Origin: CAYWKS01 sp964458935
GTDB taxonomy: Bacteria; Planctomycetota; Phycisphaerae; Phycisphaerales; Zrk34
Length of the DNA: 64,000 nt
Direction of reading: 5' to 3'
Assembly (NCBI GenBank): GCA_964458935.1
Contig: CAYWKS010000012.1
Span: 35,087-99,086, forward strand
The notes below the pieces were generated by a model. It worked only from the letters and a program-made list of their open reading frames with translations, did not search any database and was not told the origin of the DNA. The position numbers were made by a program, and so were the translations under genes. Positions 18,835 through 27,387 of the stretch are shown here, in pieces (the first letter of the stretch is position 1; each line of letters starts with the position of its first letter).

Positions 18835-18999
18835 GTGAGTAGCCAGATGATTCGACTGGTCTGTCCAAACCTCAAGTGTCGCAAGATCCTTGCCGTGCCG
18901 GAGAACACGCGCGGCAAGGCGATCCTTTGCAGCTCGTGCGGGGCGGCGGTCCGGGTGCCGGCCGATCGACTCAAGCCCGCCGACAGCCGCAAGGACTGA
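18835..18999 (+). CDS. Zinc-ribbon mini-protein (54 aa)
   Basis: The GTG start at 18835 is supported by AGGAG at 18823-18827, seven bases upstream. Two cysteine pairs (CPNLKC and CSSC, about 20 residues apart) form a zinc ribbon of the kind often found at the N-terminus of larger planctomycete proteins (MJ0042-like finger). Here it is free-standing with a Lys/Asp-rich tail. Its partner is unknown. Confidence 0.75.
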   Translation: MSSQMIRLVCPNLKCRKILAVPENTRGKAILCSSCGAAVRVPADRLKPADSRKD

Positions 19000-19131
19000 C
19001 CGCCGGCCCCGGCGGACGAGGCCGCTGCCTCCCGCCCCCGATCGTCATCCGATTCGTTGCATGTCCGCGGCCTTGTGCGTAGGTTGTGCGTTGGCGCAGA
19101 CGCACCGACCATCCCAGCGCGAGGTATCCGC

Positions 19132-20001
19132 ATGTTCACAGGCGCTATCACCGCCATGATCAGCCCTTTCCGGGACGACCAGCTCGATGAGCGGCGGCTC
19201 CAGGAACAGGTCAACTTCCAGATCGACCGGGGCATCGAGGGGCTGGTGCCGTGCGGCACGACGGGCGAGAGCCCCACGCTCAGCCACGACGAGCACGAGC
19301 GGGTGATCGATGTGGTCGTGGAGGCGGCGGCGGGGCGGGTGCCGGTCATCGCCGGCGCCGGGTCCAACGCGACCGCCGAGGCGCTGCGGTTGGCGCGGCA
19401 CGCCCGGACCGCCGGCGCCGACGCCACGCTCCAGGTCACCGGGTACTACAACAAGCCCTCCCAGGAAGGCATGTACCGCCACTTCATGACGATCGCCGAC
19501 GCGGTCGACCTGCCGATGGTGCTGTACAACATCCCCGGCCGGTGCGTCGTGGGCATGACGCCGGCGACGATCGCCCGGCTGGCCGAGCACCCCAACATCG
19601 TCGCGGTCAAGGAAGCGACCGGGTCGTTGGACGCGGCGAGCGAGATCGCGCAGTTGTGCGACCTGACCATCCTTTCCGGCGATGACTCGCTGACCCTGCC
19701 GCTGATGAGCGTGGGGGCCCGGGGCGTGATCAGCGTGATGGCGAACCTCGTGCCGGCCAAGGTGAGGGCGCTGACCGATGCGGCGGCGTCGGGCGACCTC
19801 GCGGCGGCCCGGGCCGTGCATGCCGAGCTGTTCCCCCTGTTCAGCGCGTGCCTGAAGCTCGCGGTCAACCCCGTGCCGATCAAGGCGATGATGGCCGCCG
19901 CCGGTCGCGACACCGGCATGGTGAGGCTGCCGCTGGTCGAGCTCGACGACGAGGCGGCGGGGCGGCTGCGGCAACTCCTGGCCGATCGCCAAGTCCTCTG
20001 A
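19132..20001 (+). CDS. dapA: 4-hydroxy-tetrahydrodipicolinate synthase
   Basis: 289 residues from ATG 19132, preceded by GAGGT. It shows the DapA TIM-barrel signatures: MFTGAITAMISPF, the GTTGESPTLS loop, VTGYYNKPSQEGMYRHF with the proton-relay Tyr, VLYNIPGRC, and the Schiff-base Lys in IVAVKEATGS. It condenses pyruvate with aspartate semialdehyde in the diaminopimelate/lysine pathway. Confidence 0.97.
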   Translation: MFTGAITAMISPFRDDQLDERRLQEQVNFQIDRGIEGLVPCGTTGESPTLSHDEHERVIDVVVEAAAGRVPVIAGAGSNATAEALRLARHARTAGADATLQVTGYYNKPSQEGMYRHFMTIADAVDLPMVLYNIPGRCVVGMTPATIARLAEHPNIVAVKEATGSLDAASEIAQLCDLTILSGDDSLTLPLMSVGARGVISVMANLVPAKVRALTDAAASGDLAAARAVHAELFPLFSACLKLAVNPVPIKAMMAAAGRDTGMVRLPLVELDDEAAGRLRQLLADRQVL

Positions 20002-20018
20002 GCCGGCCGGCCGGCCGA

Positions 20019-20567
20019 TCACTCGGACAGCTTGATCTGCCGGGTCTTGCCCCGCCAGGTCGCGGTGAGGGTCAGCGGCGGGTCCGGCGCGTCGATCTGC
20101 GCCCACGCCGAGCCGTCACGCTGCGGCTTGGCGGTGCGGCCGGACCCTTCGATGACCAGTTCCGCGTCCGGGTCCGCCTCCCCGCGCAACGTCGCCTCCT
20201 GGCCGCGCAGGTACGACCCGGCGTTGGTGATGATGACGAACGGCTCATCGGCGCGGATCGCTTGGTGATAGGCCCGCATGGCGCGGATGTCGACGTCGGT
20301 GGGTGGCTCGGGCGCGTGGTCGTGCATCATCTGGGCGATCTTCCGGCGCAGCGCCTCGCCCCGGTAGACCGGCGGCTGGGCGTACATCGACCCGCGTTCG
20401 CCGTGGCATCGCGCGCAGTCGTGCGCGAAGGTGGAGACCGGCGGCTGGGGCACGTCGACCACCGGTGCGACCGGCCCGCCGAAGCGCCCGGGCTCGCGAT
20501 CATCGCACCCCCACGCCCAGGTCGCGGCCAGCACCAGCAGCACGCCCAGCCACGCCCCTCGTCTCAC
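20019..20567 (-). CDS. Cytochrome c-like lipoprotein with one CxxCH motif
   Basis: 182 residues from GTG 20567, chosen because it overlaps the hpf stop (GTGA) and starts a lipoprotein signal peptide (GVLLVLAATWAWGC). A single heme-binding motif CARCH lies near residue 50 of the precursor, with possible distal Met in IAQMMHDH. The remaining 90 residues form a beta-rich domain (VIITNAGSYLRGQEATLRGE, TLTATWRGKTRQIKL). It is likely a membrane-anchored electron carrier or a degenerate c-type domain. The coupling to hpf is positional only. Confidence 0.8.
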   Translation of the reverse strand: MRRGAWLGVLLVLAATWAWGCDDREPGRFGGPVAPVVDVPQPPVSTFAHDCARCHGERGSMYAQPPVYRGEALRRKIAQMMHDHAPEPPTDVDIRAMRAYHQAIRADEPFVIITNAGSYLRGQEATLRGEADPDAELVIEGSGRTAKPQRDGSAWAQIDAPDPPLTLTATWRGKTRQIKLSE

Positions 20568-20884
20568 GCCCGATCCTTCTGCTTGTCCTTCTCGAGGCGA
20601 TGCGCCAGGGCCCGCTCGAGCTTCTCCGCGGCGTGCTTGATCGCGGTGTAGAGATCGCGGTCGGTTGACTCGACGGCGATCGGGTCGCGGCCGGCCGGCC
20701 GGGCTTCCATCATGCACCGCTGGTCGTCGCTGCCGGCCTTCTTGGATTTGTCATCCCGCAGGTGTACCTCGACGCGGGTGATCCGCTCGCCGAACCGCTT
20801 GAGCGTCCGCTCGACCTCCTGGTGCACGTGGCTCTCGATCGCCGGGGAGGTGTCCACATCGCCGAAGTTGACTTGTACTTTCAT
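20564..20884 (-). CDS. hpf: Ribosome hibernation-promoting factor, short form
   Basis: 106 residues beginning MKVQVNFGDVDTSPAIESHV, with the RFGERITRVEVHLRDD strand and the DRDLYTAIKHAAEKLERAL helix of the HPF/YfiA fold. The C-terminal dimerisation domain of long HPF is absent, so this is the short form. It binds the 30S subunit when growth slows. A TACAAT box at 20898-20893 suggests an unusually short leader. Its stop overlaps the start of the cytochrome-like gene. Confidence 0.95.
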   Translation of the reverse strand: MKVQVNFGDVDTSPAIESHVHQEVERTLKRFGERITRVEVHLRDDKSKKAGSDDQRCMMEARPAGRDPIAVESTDRDLYTAIKHAAEKLERALAHRLEKDKQKDRA

Positions 20885-20924
20885 GGTGCCCCATTGTATC
20901 CGCCCGTCCGAGGCAAGTGCACGC

Positions 20925-21920
20925 TCACCCCGCCACCCGCGGCTGTTCCGCCCGCCGCTTGATGTTCTCCAGCACGTGCAGGTGGATGCGGTGGATGATG
21001 TGGTCCGACCACAACCGCCAGTACGTCTGCGGCCAGACGTCGTGCGTGTACCAGGTTGTACCGACCAGCCGCGTCCGCGACCCGCCGTCGAGCGGGATGA
21101 GGTCGAACCGGCCCCGCCGCGCGACGAAGTAGCCCCCGTGCGCGTGCGGCGTGTGAAGCGACGGGTAGGGGGACAGCTCCGTCATCGGCGGGGGGCTTTC
21201 GATCACGTCGAACGCCAGGCGGCGGGGCTCGTCCCACGCGGTGATCGGCTCGACGAACGCGCCGGTGCTGAACACGCAGCGGCGGACGGCGCCCACGCCC
21301 CGGCCGTCGATCTCCGCACGGACCGGGTACGCCACGCCCGCCCGGAACAGCAGCTCACGCGGCTTGGGCAGCGCGCTGAACGCGATGACCTGCCGCCACA
21401 CCGCGCCCGGCGGGGCGTCGACCGTGACCGCGCTGTCCACCCGGAGCAGGGGCGCCGCCGGGGCAAGGCGCGACTCGGCCCCGGCGAGCAGCGGGCCCAG
21501 CAGCGTCACGCCGATGATCCACCACATCCGCGCCCGCCGGCCGGGGCTTCGGGCGCCCGCGGCCCCGCCGATCAGCGCCCCGACGAGCAGGGCCGGCACC
21601 CACAGCGGCGCGGCCATGGCGATGCAGATCACGCCTTCGATGGCGAACACGAGCAGCCCCACCGCCAGCAGGGCGGCGCTGGCCAGCGCCGTCGACAGAA
21701 CCCCCGTGCCCATGCCGCGGGCGACCAGCCCGCACAGCAACCCCTGCACCAGCGGCAGCACCACAAACAGCGTCCACCCATAGGCCCCGCTCCAGTGCAG
21801 CAGCCCCGCGACGAGGGCCAGCGCGACGCCCCCGGCGATCAAGGCCGCCAGCGGCAAGGCCGGCCACACGTGCGCGGCGGGGCGCTCGGGCGGGCGGATC
21901 GGTGGTGGGTCGGCGTTCAT
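20925..21920 (-). CDS. Membrane protein with C-terminal SRPBCC (polyketide-cyclase-like) domain
   Basis: 331 residues. Residues 18-150 hold four hydrophobic helices. Residues 160-320 read as a START/SRPBCC lipid-binding fold (VDSAVTVDAPPGAVWRQVIA, FVEPITAWDEPRRLAFDV, RLVGTTWYTHDVWPQTYWRL). It starts 10 bp after the stop of the MarR-like regulator and shares its promoter, so it is the likely controlled effector. The ligand is unknown. A role in envelope stress or in small hydrophobic molecule binding is possible. Confidence 0.85.
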   Translation of the reverse strand: MNADPPPIRPPERPAAHVWPALPLAALIAGGVALALVAGLLHWSGAYGWTLFVVLPLVQGLLCGLVARGMGTGVLSTALASAALLAVGLLVFAIEGVICIAMAAPLWVPALLVGALIGGAAGARSPGRRARMWWIIGVTLLGPLLAGAESRLAPAAPLLRVDSAVTVDAPPGAVWRQVIAFSALPKPRELLFRAGVAYPVRAEIDGRGVGAVRRCVFSTGAFVEPITAWDEPRRLAFDVIESPPPMTELSPYPSLHTPHAHGGYFVARRGRFDLIPLDGGSRTRLVGTTWYTHDVWPQTYWRLWSDHIIHRIHLHVLENIKRRAEQPRVAG

Positions 21921-21930
21921 GGTTGGCCCC

Positions 21931-22455
21931 CTAGCGTTGGAGCATGCCTTCGAGCTTGCCCCGGAGCGAGGCCATCCGCTTGAGCGTGGCCGGGGAGAAC
22001 CGCCGCACCTGGTCGTACCAGCGGCACATGGTTTGCATGAAGTCGAGCATCGCCTTCAGCCGCTTGCGGGTGTGCTCGTCGGGTCGGCGTTCCCGTTCCA
22101 ACTCCTCGACGCACTCGCGGAGCAGGGCGACCGTCGGATCGATCTCGCGCTTCTTCCGCTCGTCGAGGATGATGCGGAACATCTCCCAGACGTCGTCGAG
22201 CGTCTGGAAGTAGTCGCGGCGATCGCCCAGCGCGTGGGTGACACGGACGATGCCCCAGCCCTGCAGCTCGCGGAGGCTGGTCGAGACGTTCGACCGGGCC
22301 ACGCCCAGCGCCTCGGTGATCTGCTCGGCGTTGAGCGGCACCGGCCAGACGTACAGCAGGGCGTGGACCTGCGCCACGGTGCGGTTGATGCCCCAGCGGG
22401 CGCCCATCTCGCCCCAGTGCAGGATGAACTTGCGTTGTGCGGGCGTGAGCTGCAT
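21931..22455 (-). CDS. GbsR/MarR-family transcriptional regulator
   Basis: 174 residues with a winged helix-turn-helix (LNAEQITEALGVARSNVSTSLRELQGWGIVRVTH) and the GDRRDYFQTLDDVWEMF segment characteristic of GbsR-like repressors. The C-terminal half is helical, for dimerisation. It is first in an operon with the SRPBCC membrane protein. A near-perfect palindrome at the predicted transcription start (22468-22487) suggests autorepression. In other bacteria GbsR responds to choline or betaine. The signal here is not known, although betaine genes occur 29 kb away. Confidence 0.93.
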   Translation of the reverse strand: MQLTPAQRKFILHWGEMGARWGINRTVAQVHALLYVWPVPLNAEQITEALGVARSNVSTSLRELQGWGIVRVTHALGDRRDYFQTLDDVWEMFRIILDERKKREIDPTVALLRECVEELERERRPDEHTRKRLKAMLDFMQTMCRWYDQVRRFSPATLKRMASLRGKLEGMLQR

Positions 22456-22467
22456 GAAGATTCCGTA

Positions 22468-22487
22468 ATTTCAGTATCGACTAAAAT
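22468..22487. promoter_or_regulatory. Probable operator of the GbsR/MarR-like regulator
   Basis: ATTTCAGT (22468-22475) and ACTAAAAT (22480-22487) are inverted repeats with 7 of 8 matches and a 4-bp spacer ATCG. The site is AT-rich in a GC-rich context and covers the predicted start of transcription. Confidence 0.7.
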
Positions 22488-22488
22488 A

Positions 22489-22517
22489 ACAGTAAGCCCT
22501 TCCCCCGCCCCGGTCAA
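22489..22517 (-). promoter_or_regulatory. Promoter of the regulator-SRPBCC operon
   Basis: Minus strand -35 TTGACC (22517-22512), 17-bp spacer, -10 TACTGT (22494-22489). Confidence 0.7.
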
Positions 22518-22558
22518 GCGGAAACCGCCCGGCCCCGCGACCCGGCCCCGCGAGGGGC

Positions 22559-24022
22559 TCAGCCCTTGCCGGCCTTGATCTTCTTCACCATCGCCGCCTG
22601 CTCGCTGCCCTTGTAGTACGGGTCCAGCGGGTAGCAGCCGCTCACGATCCCGTTCCGCGGCGCCGTCGTGCAATCGCTGAACGTCCGGCAGACCCGCTTG
22701 GCCTCGAACGGCTCGCCACGCAAGGCGTGCACCGGCATCTCGGGATAGCTCAGCACCATCCGCCCGATGCCCACGCAGTCGGCCCAGCCGTCGCGGACCG
22801 CCGCCTGCGCCACGTGCGGCAGAAACTCCTGCAGATACGTGTAACCCGTGCCCACCAGGCACAGGTCCTCGAACTCGCCCTTGAGCTGGCGGACCACGTG
22901 CATCTGACGCGCCACCCCGATCAGCGGGTCCTCCGGCGGCTGGTAGCCGTCGCTCGGCGGGTACAGCGCCGGACGCTGAATGTGCGGGTTGTAGTACGGC
23001 GAGCCCGCCGACAGGTTGACCAGCCGCACGTCCAGCTCACGCAGCAGCGCCAGGAACATCCGCGTCTCGGTCAGGTCGATCTCCAGCGGGTTGTCCCGGT
23101 TGCACCCGAAGCCCGGGTAGGGGGCCTGCCAGTCGTCGACCACGCCCGGGCCCAGCTTCACGCCCTCGGTCAGCTCCGGGTCGGGCTTGAACGGCGGCAT
23201 GTCGAACGCCGACAGCCGCACCCCGATCGCCAGCCCCGGCGCCTCGGCCCGGATGCCCTCCACGACCCGGCGGATGATCGCCGTGCGGTTCTCGAACGAC
23301 CCGCCGAACTCGCCCGGCCGATCGTACGCCGACAGAAACTCGTGAAGCAGGTACCCGTGGCAGTGCTTGATGTCGACGAAGTCGTAACCGATCTCCCCGG
23401 CCAGCTTCGCCGCCTTGACGTAGCAGTCGATCAGGTCCTTGACGTCGTCATCGCTCATGATCGCCGCGTCGGGGTCCACGCCGAACCGCGCGTCCAGCAG
23501 CGGGTGGTGATAGGCGATCAGCGACTCCAGCCGATCCTTGCGGTTGGGCCGGCAGAACCGGCCCGAGTGCGTGAGCTGCAGCCCGACCACCAGGCCGGCG
23601 TCGTTGCCCATCTGCTGGCGGTGGTGCTCGGCGAGCGTTTCACGCAGGCCCGCGATGTCGGCCTGGGTCGTCGCGTTGAGCATGAGCTGGTTGGGATTGG
23701 CCCGGCCGTCCGGGCGGACCGCCACCGCCTCCCCGCCCCAGATCAGCTTCGCGCCCGATAGCCCGAAACGCTGCCAGCGCCGAACCCCGCTCTCCGTCGG
23801 CCGGCCGTCCGTCGTCCCGTCCCAACCCTCCATCGGGTGGATGCACCACCGGTTGCCGATCGTCAGTTCACCCGCACGGATCGGCTGCGCCAGCGGCGAA
23901 CCGTCGCCCGATTCCACCTCGCCGTCGAGCGGCAGCGTCACCCCCAGTTCGTCGAGGGCGGCCGCCAATGCGTCGCTCGTCTTCAGGGTCGGGATCCGTG
24001 TAAACGTGCCGCGCTGAGCCAT
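22559..24022 (-). CDS. Old Yellow Enzyme-family NADH:flavin oxidoreductase
   Basis: 487 residues from ATG 24022, which has AGGA ten bases upstream; an ATG 12 bp earlier lacks spacing. The FMN-binding TIM barrel is seen in NRWCIHPMEGWDGT, KLIWGGEAVAVRPDG, GLQLTHSGRF, YDFVDIKHCHGYLLHEFLS and GVRLSAFD, and the C-terminal phosphate-binding loop is ADCVGIGRM. The tail has Cys residues (CRTFSDC, SGCYPLD) reminiscent of the Fe-S type 2,4-dienoyl-CoA reductase branch, but without the standard CxxCNxC spacing. The substrate is unassigned. The length exceeds simple OYEs (about 370) and has an N-terminal extension of about 50 residues. Confidence 0.9.
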   Translation of the reverse strand: MAQRGTFTRIPTLKTSDALAAALDELGVTLPLDGEVESGDGSPLAQPIRAGELTIGNRWCIHPMEGWDGTTDGRPTESGVRRWQRFGLSGAKLIWGGEAVAVRPDGRANPNQLMLNATTQADIAGLRETLAEHHRQQMGNDAGLVVGLQLTHSGRFCRPNRKDRLESLIAYHHPLLDARFGVDPDAAIMSDDDVKDLIDCYVKAAKLAGEIGYDFVDIKHCHGYLLHEFLSAYDRPGEFGGSFENRTAIIRRVVEGIRAEAPGLAIGVRLSAFDMPPFKPDPELTEGVKLGPGVVDDWQAPYPGFGCNRDNPLEIDLTETRMFLALLRELDVRLVNLSAGSPYYNPHIQRPALYPPSDGYQPPEDPLIGVARQMHVVRQLKGEFEDLCLVGTGYTYLQEFLPHVAQAAVRDGWADCVGIGRMVLSYPEMPVHALRGEPFEAKRVCRTFSDCTTAPRNGIVSGCYPLDPYYKGSEQAAMVKKIKAGKG

Positions 24023-24267
24023 GTGCTGATCCATCCTGTCGCGTTATGGGGGGCCTGGGTCCGTCGAGGGGCAGATTGTAGTGGCGGCCCGCGGCAGCGG
24101 CCAACCGATGCATAACCCAATCCCGCCCCATGCGTCACAACGTCAACTCACACGCAATCACCCGCGCCGCCATACGCGGCAGCGGCCATGCCCTGCCCCG
24201 GGTAGAACCGGCCCCGCGGCGCGGTACACTCTCGCAACGCCAGCAACACCTCGCGAGGATGCCCACC

Positions 24268-25365
24268 ATGCCATGGACCAAGCAAATCGCTGTCGCCGGC
24301 CTGTCGGCCGCCCTGCTCGCCGCGCCGATCCACGCCGGCGCCCAGCCCACCGGCGCCGACCGCCGACCGCCACTGCCCGACCCCGACAAGCAGCCCGCGG
24401 ACATGGACCAGCCCGTCCAGGTCTTCATCCTCATGGGCCAGTCCAACATGTTCGGCTTCGGACGGGTCGGCCCGGCCGATCAGCGCGGCACCCTCGCCCA
24501 CGCCGTCCATGCCGAGAACAAGTACCCCCACCTCGTAGACGACCAGGGCGACTGGACCGAACGCCGCGATGTGCGTTACGTCCAGGTCATGCACCGACGC
24601 GACAAGATGAACCTGGTGCGTAACGAATGGCTGACCGTCCGCGGCCGGCACATCGGCCCCGAGCTGCAGTTCGGACACATCATGGGCCACACACTCGACG
24701 CCCCGGTGCTCGTGCTCAAGACCTGCATCGGCAACCGCAGCCTCGGCTGGGACCTGCTCCCGCCCGGCAGCGAACGCTTCGAGCACGACGGCAAGGTCTA
24801 CGCCGGCTACAAGGACTCGCCCCCGTCGTGGCAGAAGGGCACCGAGCCCGAGCCCATCGGATGGTACGCCGGCAAGCAGTACGACGACGACGTGGCCAAT
24901 GCCAAGCGGATCCTCGCCGACCTCGGCAACTACTACCCCGGTGCGACCGAATACGAGGTGGCCGGCTTCGTCTGGTGGCAGGGCCACAAGGACCGCAACC
25001 CCGCACACGCCGGCCGCTACGAGCAGAACCTCGTCCGGCTGATCAAGGCCCTGCGCAACGACTTCGACGCCCCCGACGCGAAGTTCACCCTCGCCACCAT
25101 CGCCTTCGGCGGCGAGAAGCTCGACGGCCACGGCCTGACCATCGCCAACGCCCAGCTCGCCGTCAGCGGCGACATCGGTCGTTACCCCGAATTCCAGGGC
25201 AACGTGAAGACGATCGACGCCCGACCCTTCTGGCGCGACAAGAGCGTCTCCCCGTCCGGCGCCGGCTACCACTACAACCACAACGCCCAGACCTACATAG
25301 ACGTCGGCCATGCGCTCGGCTGGGCCATGGCCGACCTGCTTGAGAACCAGTCTCCAACCCGATGA
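24268..25365 (+). CDS. Secreted carbohydrate esterase (SASA/sialate O-acetylesterase-like)
   Basis: 365 residues from ATG 24268 (GAGG ten bases upstream; an earlier ATG at 24259 is too close). Signal peptide QIAVAGLSAALLAAPIHAGA. The SGNH-type esterase core shows the nucleophile block VFILMGQSNMFGFG and the VAGFVWWQGHKD region with the acid/base residues. It would deacetylate sugars outside the cytoplasm. A sulfatase follows 30 bp downstream with its own AAGGA site, forming a two-gene unit for removing substituents from polysaccharide. Confidence 0.9.
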   Translation: MPWTKQIAVAGLSAALLAAPIHAGAQPTGADRRPPLPDPDKQPADMDQPVQVFILMGQSNMFGFGRVGPADQRGTLAHAVHAENKYPHLVDDQGDWTERRDVRYVQVMHRRDKMNLVRNEWLTVRGRHIGPELQFGHIMGHTLDAPVLVLKTCIGNRSLGWDLLPPGSERFEHDGKVYAGYKDSPPSWQKGTEPEPIGWYAGKQYDDDVANAKRILADLGNYYPGATEYEVAGFVWWQGHKDRNPAHAGRYEQNLVRLIKALRNDFDAPDAKFTLATIAFGGEKLDGHGLTIANAQLAVSGDIGRYPEFQGNVKTIDARPFWRDKSVSPSGAGYHYNHNAQTYIDVGHALGWAMADLLENQSPTR

Positions 25366-25395
25366 ATCCACGCACTCGCCGAGAAGGATAGGATC

Positions 25396-26883
25396 ATGCA
25401 TCGCATCGCTTGCCTGCTCAGCTTGCTTGGCCTGGTCTCCTGCGGCGCCGCCACGCACGCCGCCGATCGACCCAACGTCCTGATGTTCCTCGTGGACGAC
25501 ATGGGGTTGATGGACAGTTCGGCGGCGTTTCTGACCGATGCCCGGGGCAATCCGAACAAGCACCCGCTTAACGACTTCTATCGCACGCCGAACCTCGAGC
25601 AACTGGCCGGGCGCGGCATGCGGTACAGCCAGTTCTACGCCAACAGCGTCTGCTCACCGACGCGCGTGACGATCATGACCGGCCAGAACGCCGCGCGCCA
25701 CCGGACCACGCAGTGGATCAGTCCGTTCAGCAGGAATGCCGGGCCTGAGGGTTGGAACTGGCAGGGGCTGACCCGCGACCACGTCACGCTCCCGCGCCTC
25801 CTGCAGCAGGCCGGCTACCGCACCATTCACGTCGGCAAGGGCCACTTCGGGCCCAGGCATTCCGACGGCGCCGCCATCATGCCCATCGGGTTTGATGTCA
25901 ACATCGGCGGAAGCGCCGTGGGTCGCCCGGACTCCTACTACGGCACGAAGGACTTCGGCGCGGGAGGCCAACGCCCCGTACCCCACCTCGAGCAGTACCA
26001 CGGCCGGGACATCTACCTGACCGAAGCCCTGACGATCGAGATGAACAAGGCCATCACGCAGGCTGTCGAGGACGACCAGCCGTTCTTCGCCTATATGAGC
26101 CATTACGCCGTGCACGCACCGTTCAATCCGGACCCGCGATTCATCGAGCATTACCGCGATACGAACAAGAGCCGCAAGGCCAGGGCCTTCGCCACCATGA
26201 TCGAGGGGATCGACAAGAGCCTCGGCGATATTCTGGCGCACATCGAGAGGCTCGGCGTCGCGGAGAACACGCTCGTCATCTTCCTCGGCGACAACGGGTC
26301 CGATGCGCCGCTCGGTGATACGCACGGCTACACGTCGTCCGCCCCCCTGCGTGGCAAGAAGGCCACGCACTACGAAGGCGGCATGCGCGTGCCGTTCGTC
26401 GTCGCTTGGGCCGCCCCCGCGCCGGACGCACCCGTGCAGAAACGCTTGCCCATCGCGACGGGCATCGTCCACGACCGCTTCGCGTCGATCTGTGACCTCA
26501 TGCCGACCATCCTCCGGCTGACCGAGGTTCAGGCGCCGGATGGCCACGTCATGGACGGCCACGATCTCTGGCCGGAGTTCGCGGGCCAGCGCACCGACAA
26601 TCCGCAGAAGTTCCTCATGCATTTCCCGCACAAGCACCGCAGCAGCTACTTCACCGTCTACCGCCACGAGAACTGGAAACTCATCTACCACTATCACCGC
26701 TCCGGTGAACAGCGGTACGAGCTATTCGACCTCGACGCCGACCCTTACGAGACGGCGAATGTCGCGAGCGAGCGGCCGGAGGTGCTGAAGCGGATGGTTG
26801 CGGCGATGCGCAGCGAACTCGACGCCGTCGACGCGGTGTACCCCACGGCGGAGGACTCGGACACCGTGCTCAAGCCGAACTGA
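25396..26883 (+). CDS. Secreted Cys-type sulfatase
   Basis: 495 residues with a signal peptide (possible lipobox LVSCG). Alkaline-phosphatase fold signature: metal-binding NVLMFLVDDMG, and the formylglycine motif CSPTRVTIMTG, whose Cys must be oxidised by a maturase; a candidate (anaerobic type) is encoded at 52417-53901. Further active-site blocks are VGKGHFG, FAYMSHYAVHAPFN and VIFLGDNGSDAP. It hydrolyses sulfate esters of polysaccharides or small molecules. It is cotranscribed with the SASA esterase. Confidence 0.95.
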   Translation: MHRIACLLSLLGLVSCGAATHAADRPNVLMFLVDDMGLMDSSAAFLTDARGNPNKHPLNDFYRTPNLEQLAGRGMRYSQFYANSVCSPTRVTIMTGQNAARHRTTQWISPFSRNAGPEGWNWQGLTRDHVTLPRLLQQAGYRTIHVGKGHFGPRHSDGAAIMPIGFDVNIGGSAVGRPDSYYGTKDFGAGGQRPVPHLEQYHGRDIYLTEALTIEMNKAITQAVEDDQPFFAYMSHYAVHAPFNPDPRFIEHYRDTNKSRKARAFATMIEGIDKSLGDILAHIERLGVAENTLVIFLGDNGSDAPLGDTHGYTSSAPLRGKKATHYEGGMRVPFVVAWAAPAPDAPVQKRLPIATGIVHDRFASICDLMPTILRLTEVQAPDGHVMDGHDLWPEFAGQRTDNPQKFLMHFPHKHRSSYFTVYRHENWKLIYHYHRSGEQRYELFDLDADPYETANVASERPEVLKRMVAAMRSELDAVDAVYPTAEDSDTVLKPN

Positions 26884-27387
26884 TGCCCGCGGTGGCGTCA
26901 GCCGGCCACCTGCACGCCCGGCGCGCACGGGCGCGGCGGCTTTTCCGGGGCCCCACGCTTTTTTCGCAGTTTTTTTCATCGCATGACCTCGACGGGATTT
27001 ACAGCGAATCCGTGGCGCGACCGCGACACCCCGGCGCGCGCGGGCCGGGGTCGCCGCACCAGGGTAGGGGCGCCATAGTTTTCGACCCCCACCCCGCCCC
27101 CGGACCCGGCCAGGCCGGCCGACGCATCGGTGCGCGACGAATATGGACAATGCCCTCCATCCCCATCCATCGGCCCCGCCGTGTCCGGCCGGACACGGGC
27201 GGACACACCCGCCATGTAATCGCAAGTCGATGTATGAAAGTAGTTTACAATCGTTGGCCGCCCCGGGGGGACCGGGGGGCGGACACGCGACCCCGGCGCG
27301 CGCCCGATCGCGTCGCCAACACGCAGGCGCGCGGCATCATCCGCACGCTGGCAACAGCATGCGCAATGCGCGGCAACGGCCCGACGC
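26884..27387. other. 500-bp convergent intergenic region with a 20-bp palindrome
   Basis: No gene is recognisable. It lies between two converging genes (sulfatase and accA). It contains T-runs at 26959-26964 and 26970-26976, the perfect palindrome at 27179-27198 and several GGACAC repeats. No canonical terminator was found for either neighbour. Confidence 0.5.
27179..27198. repeat. 20-bp perfect palindrome CCGTGTCCGGCCGGACACGG
   Basis: It is perfectly self-complementary across all 20 bases, and further GGACAC units follow at about 27200 and 27280. It could be a protein-binding site or a cruciform-type element. Confidence 0.6.
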
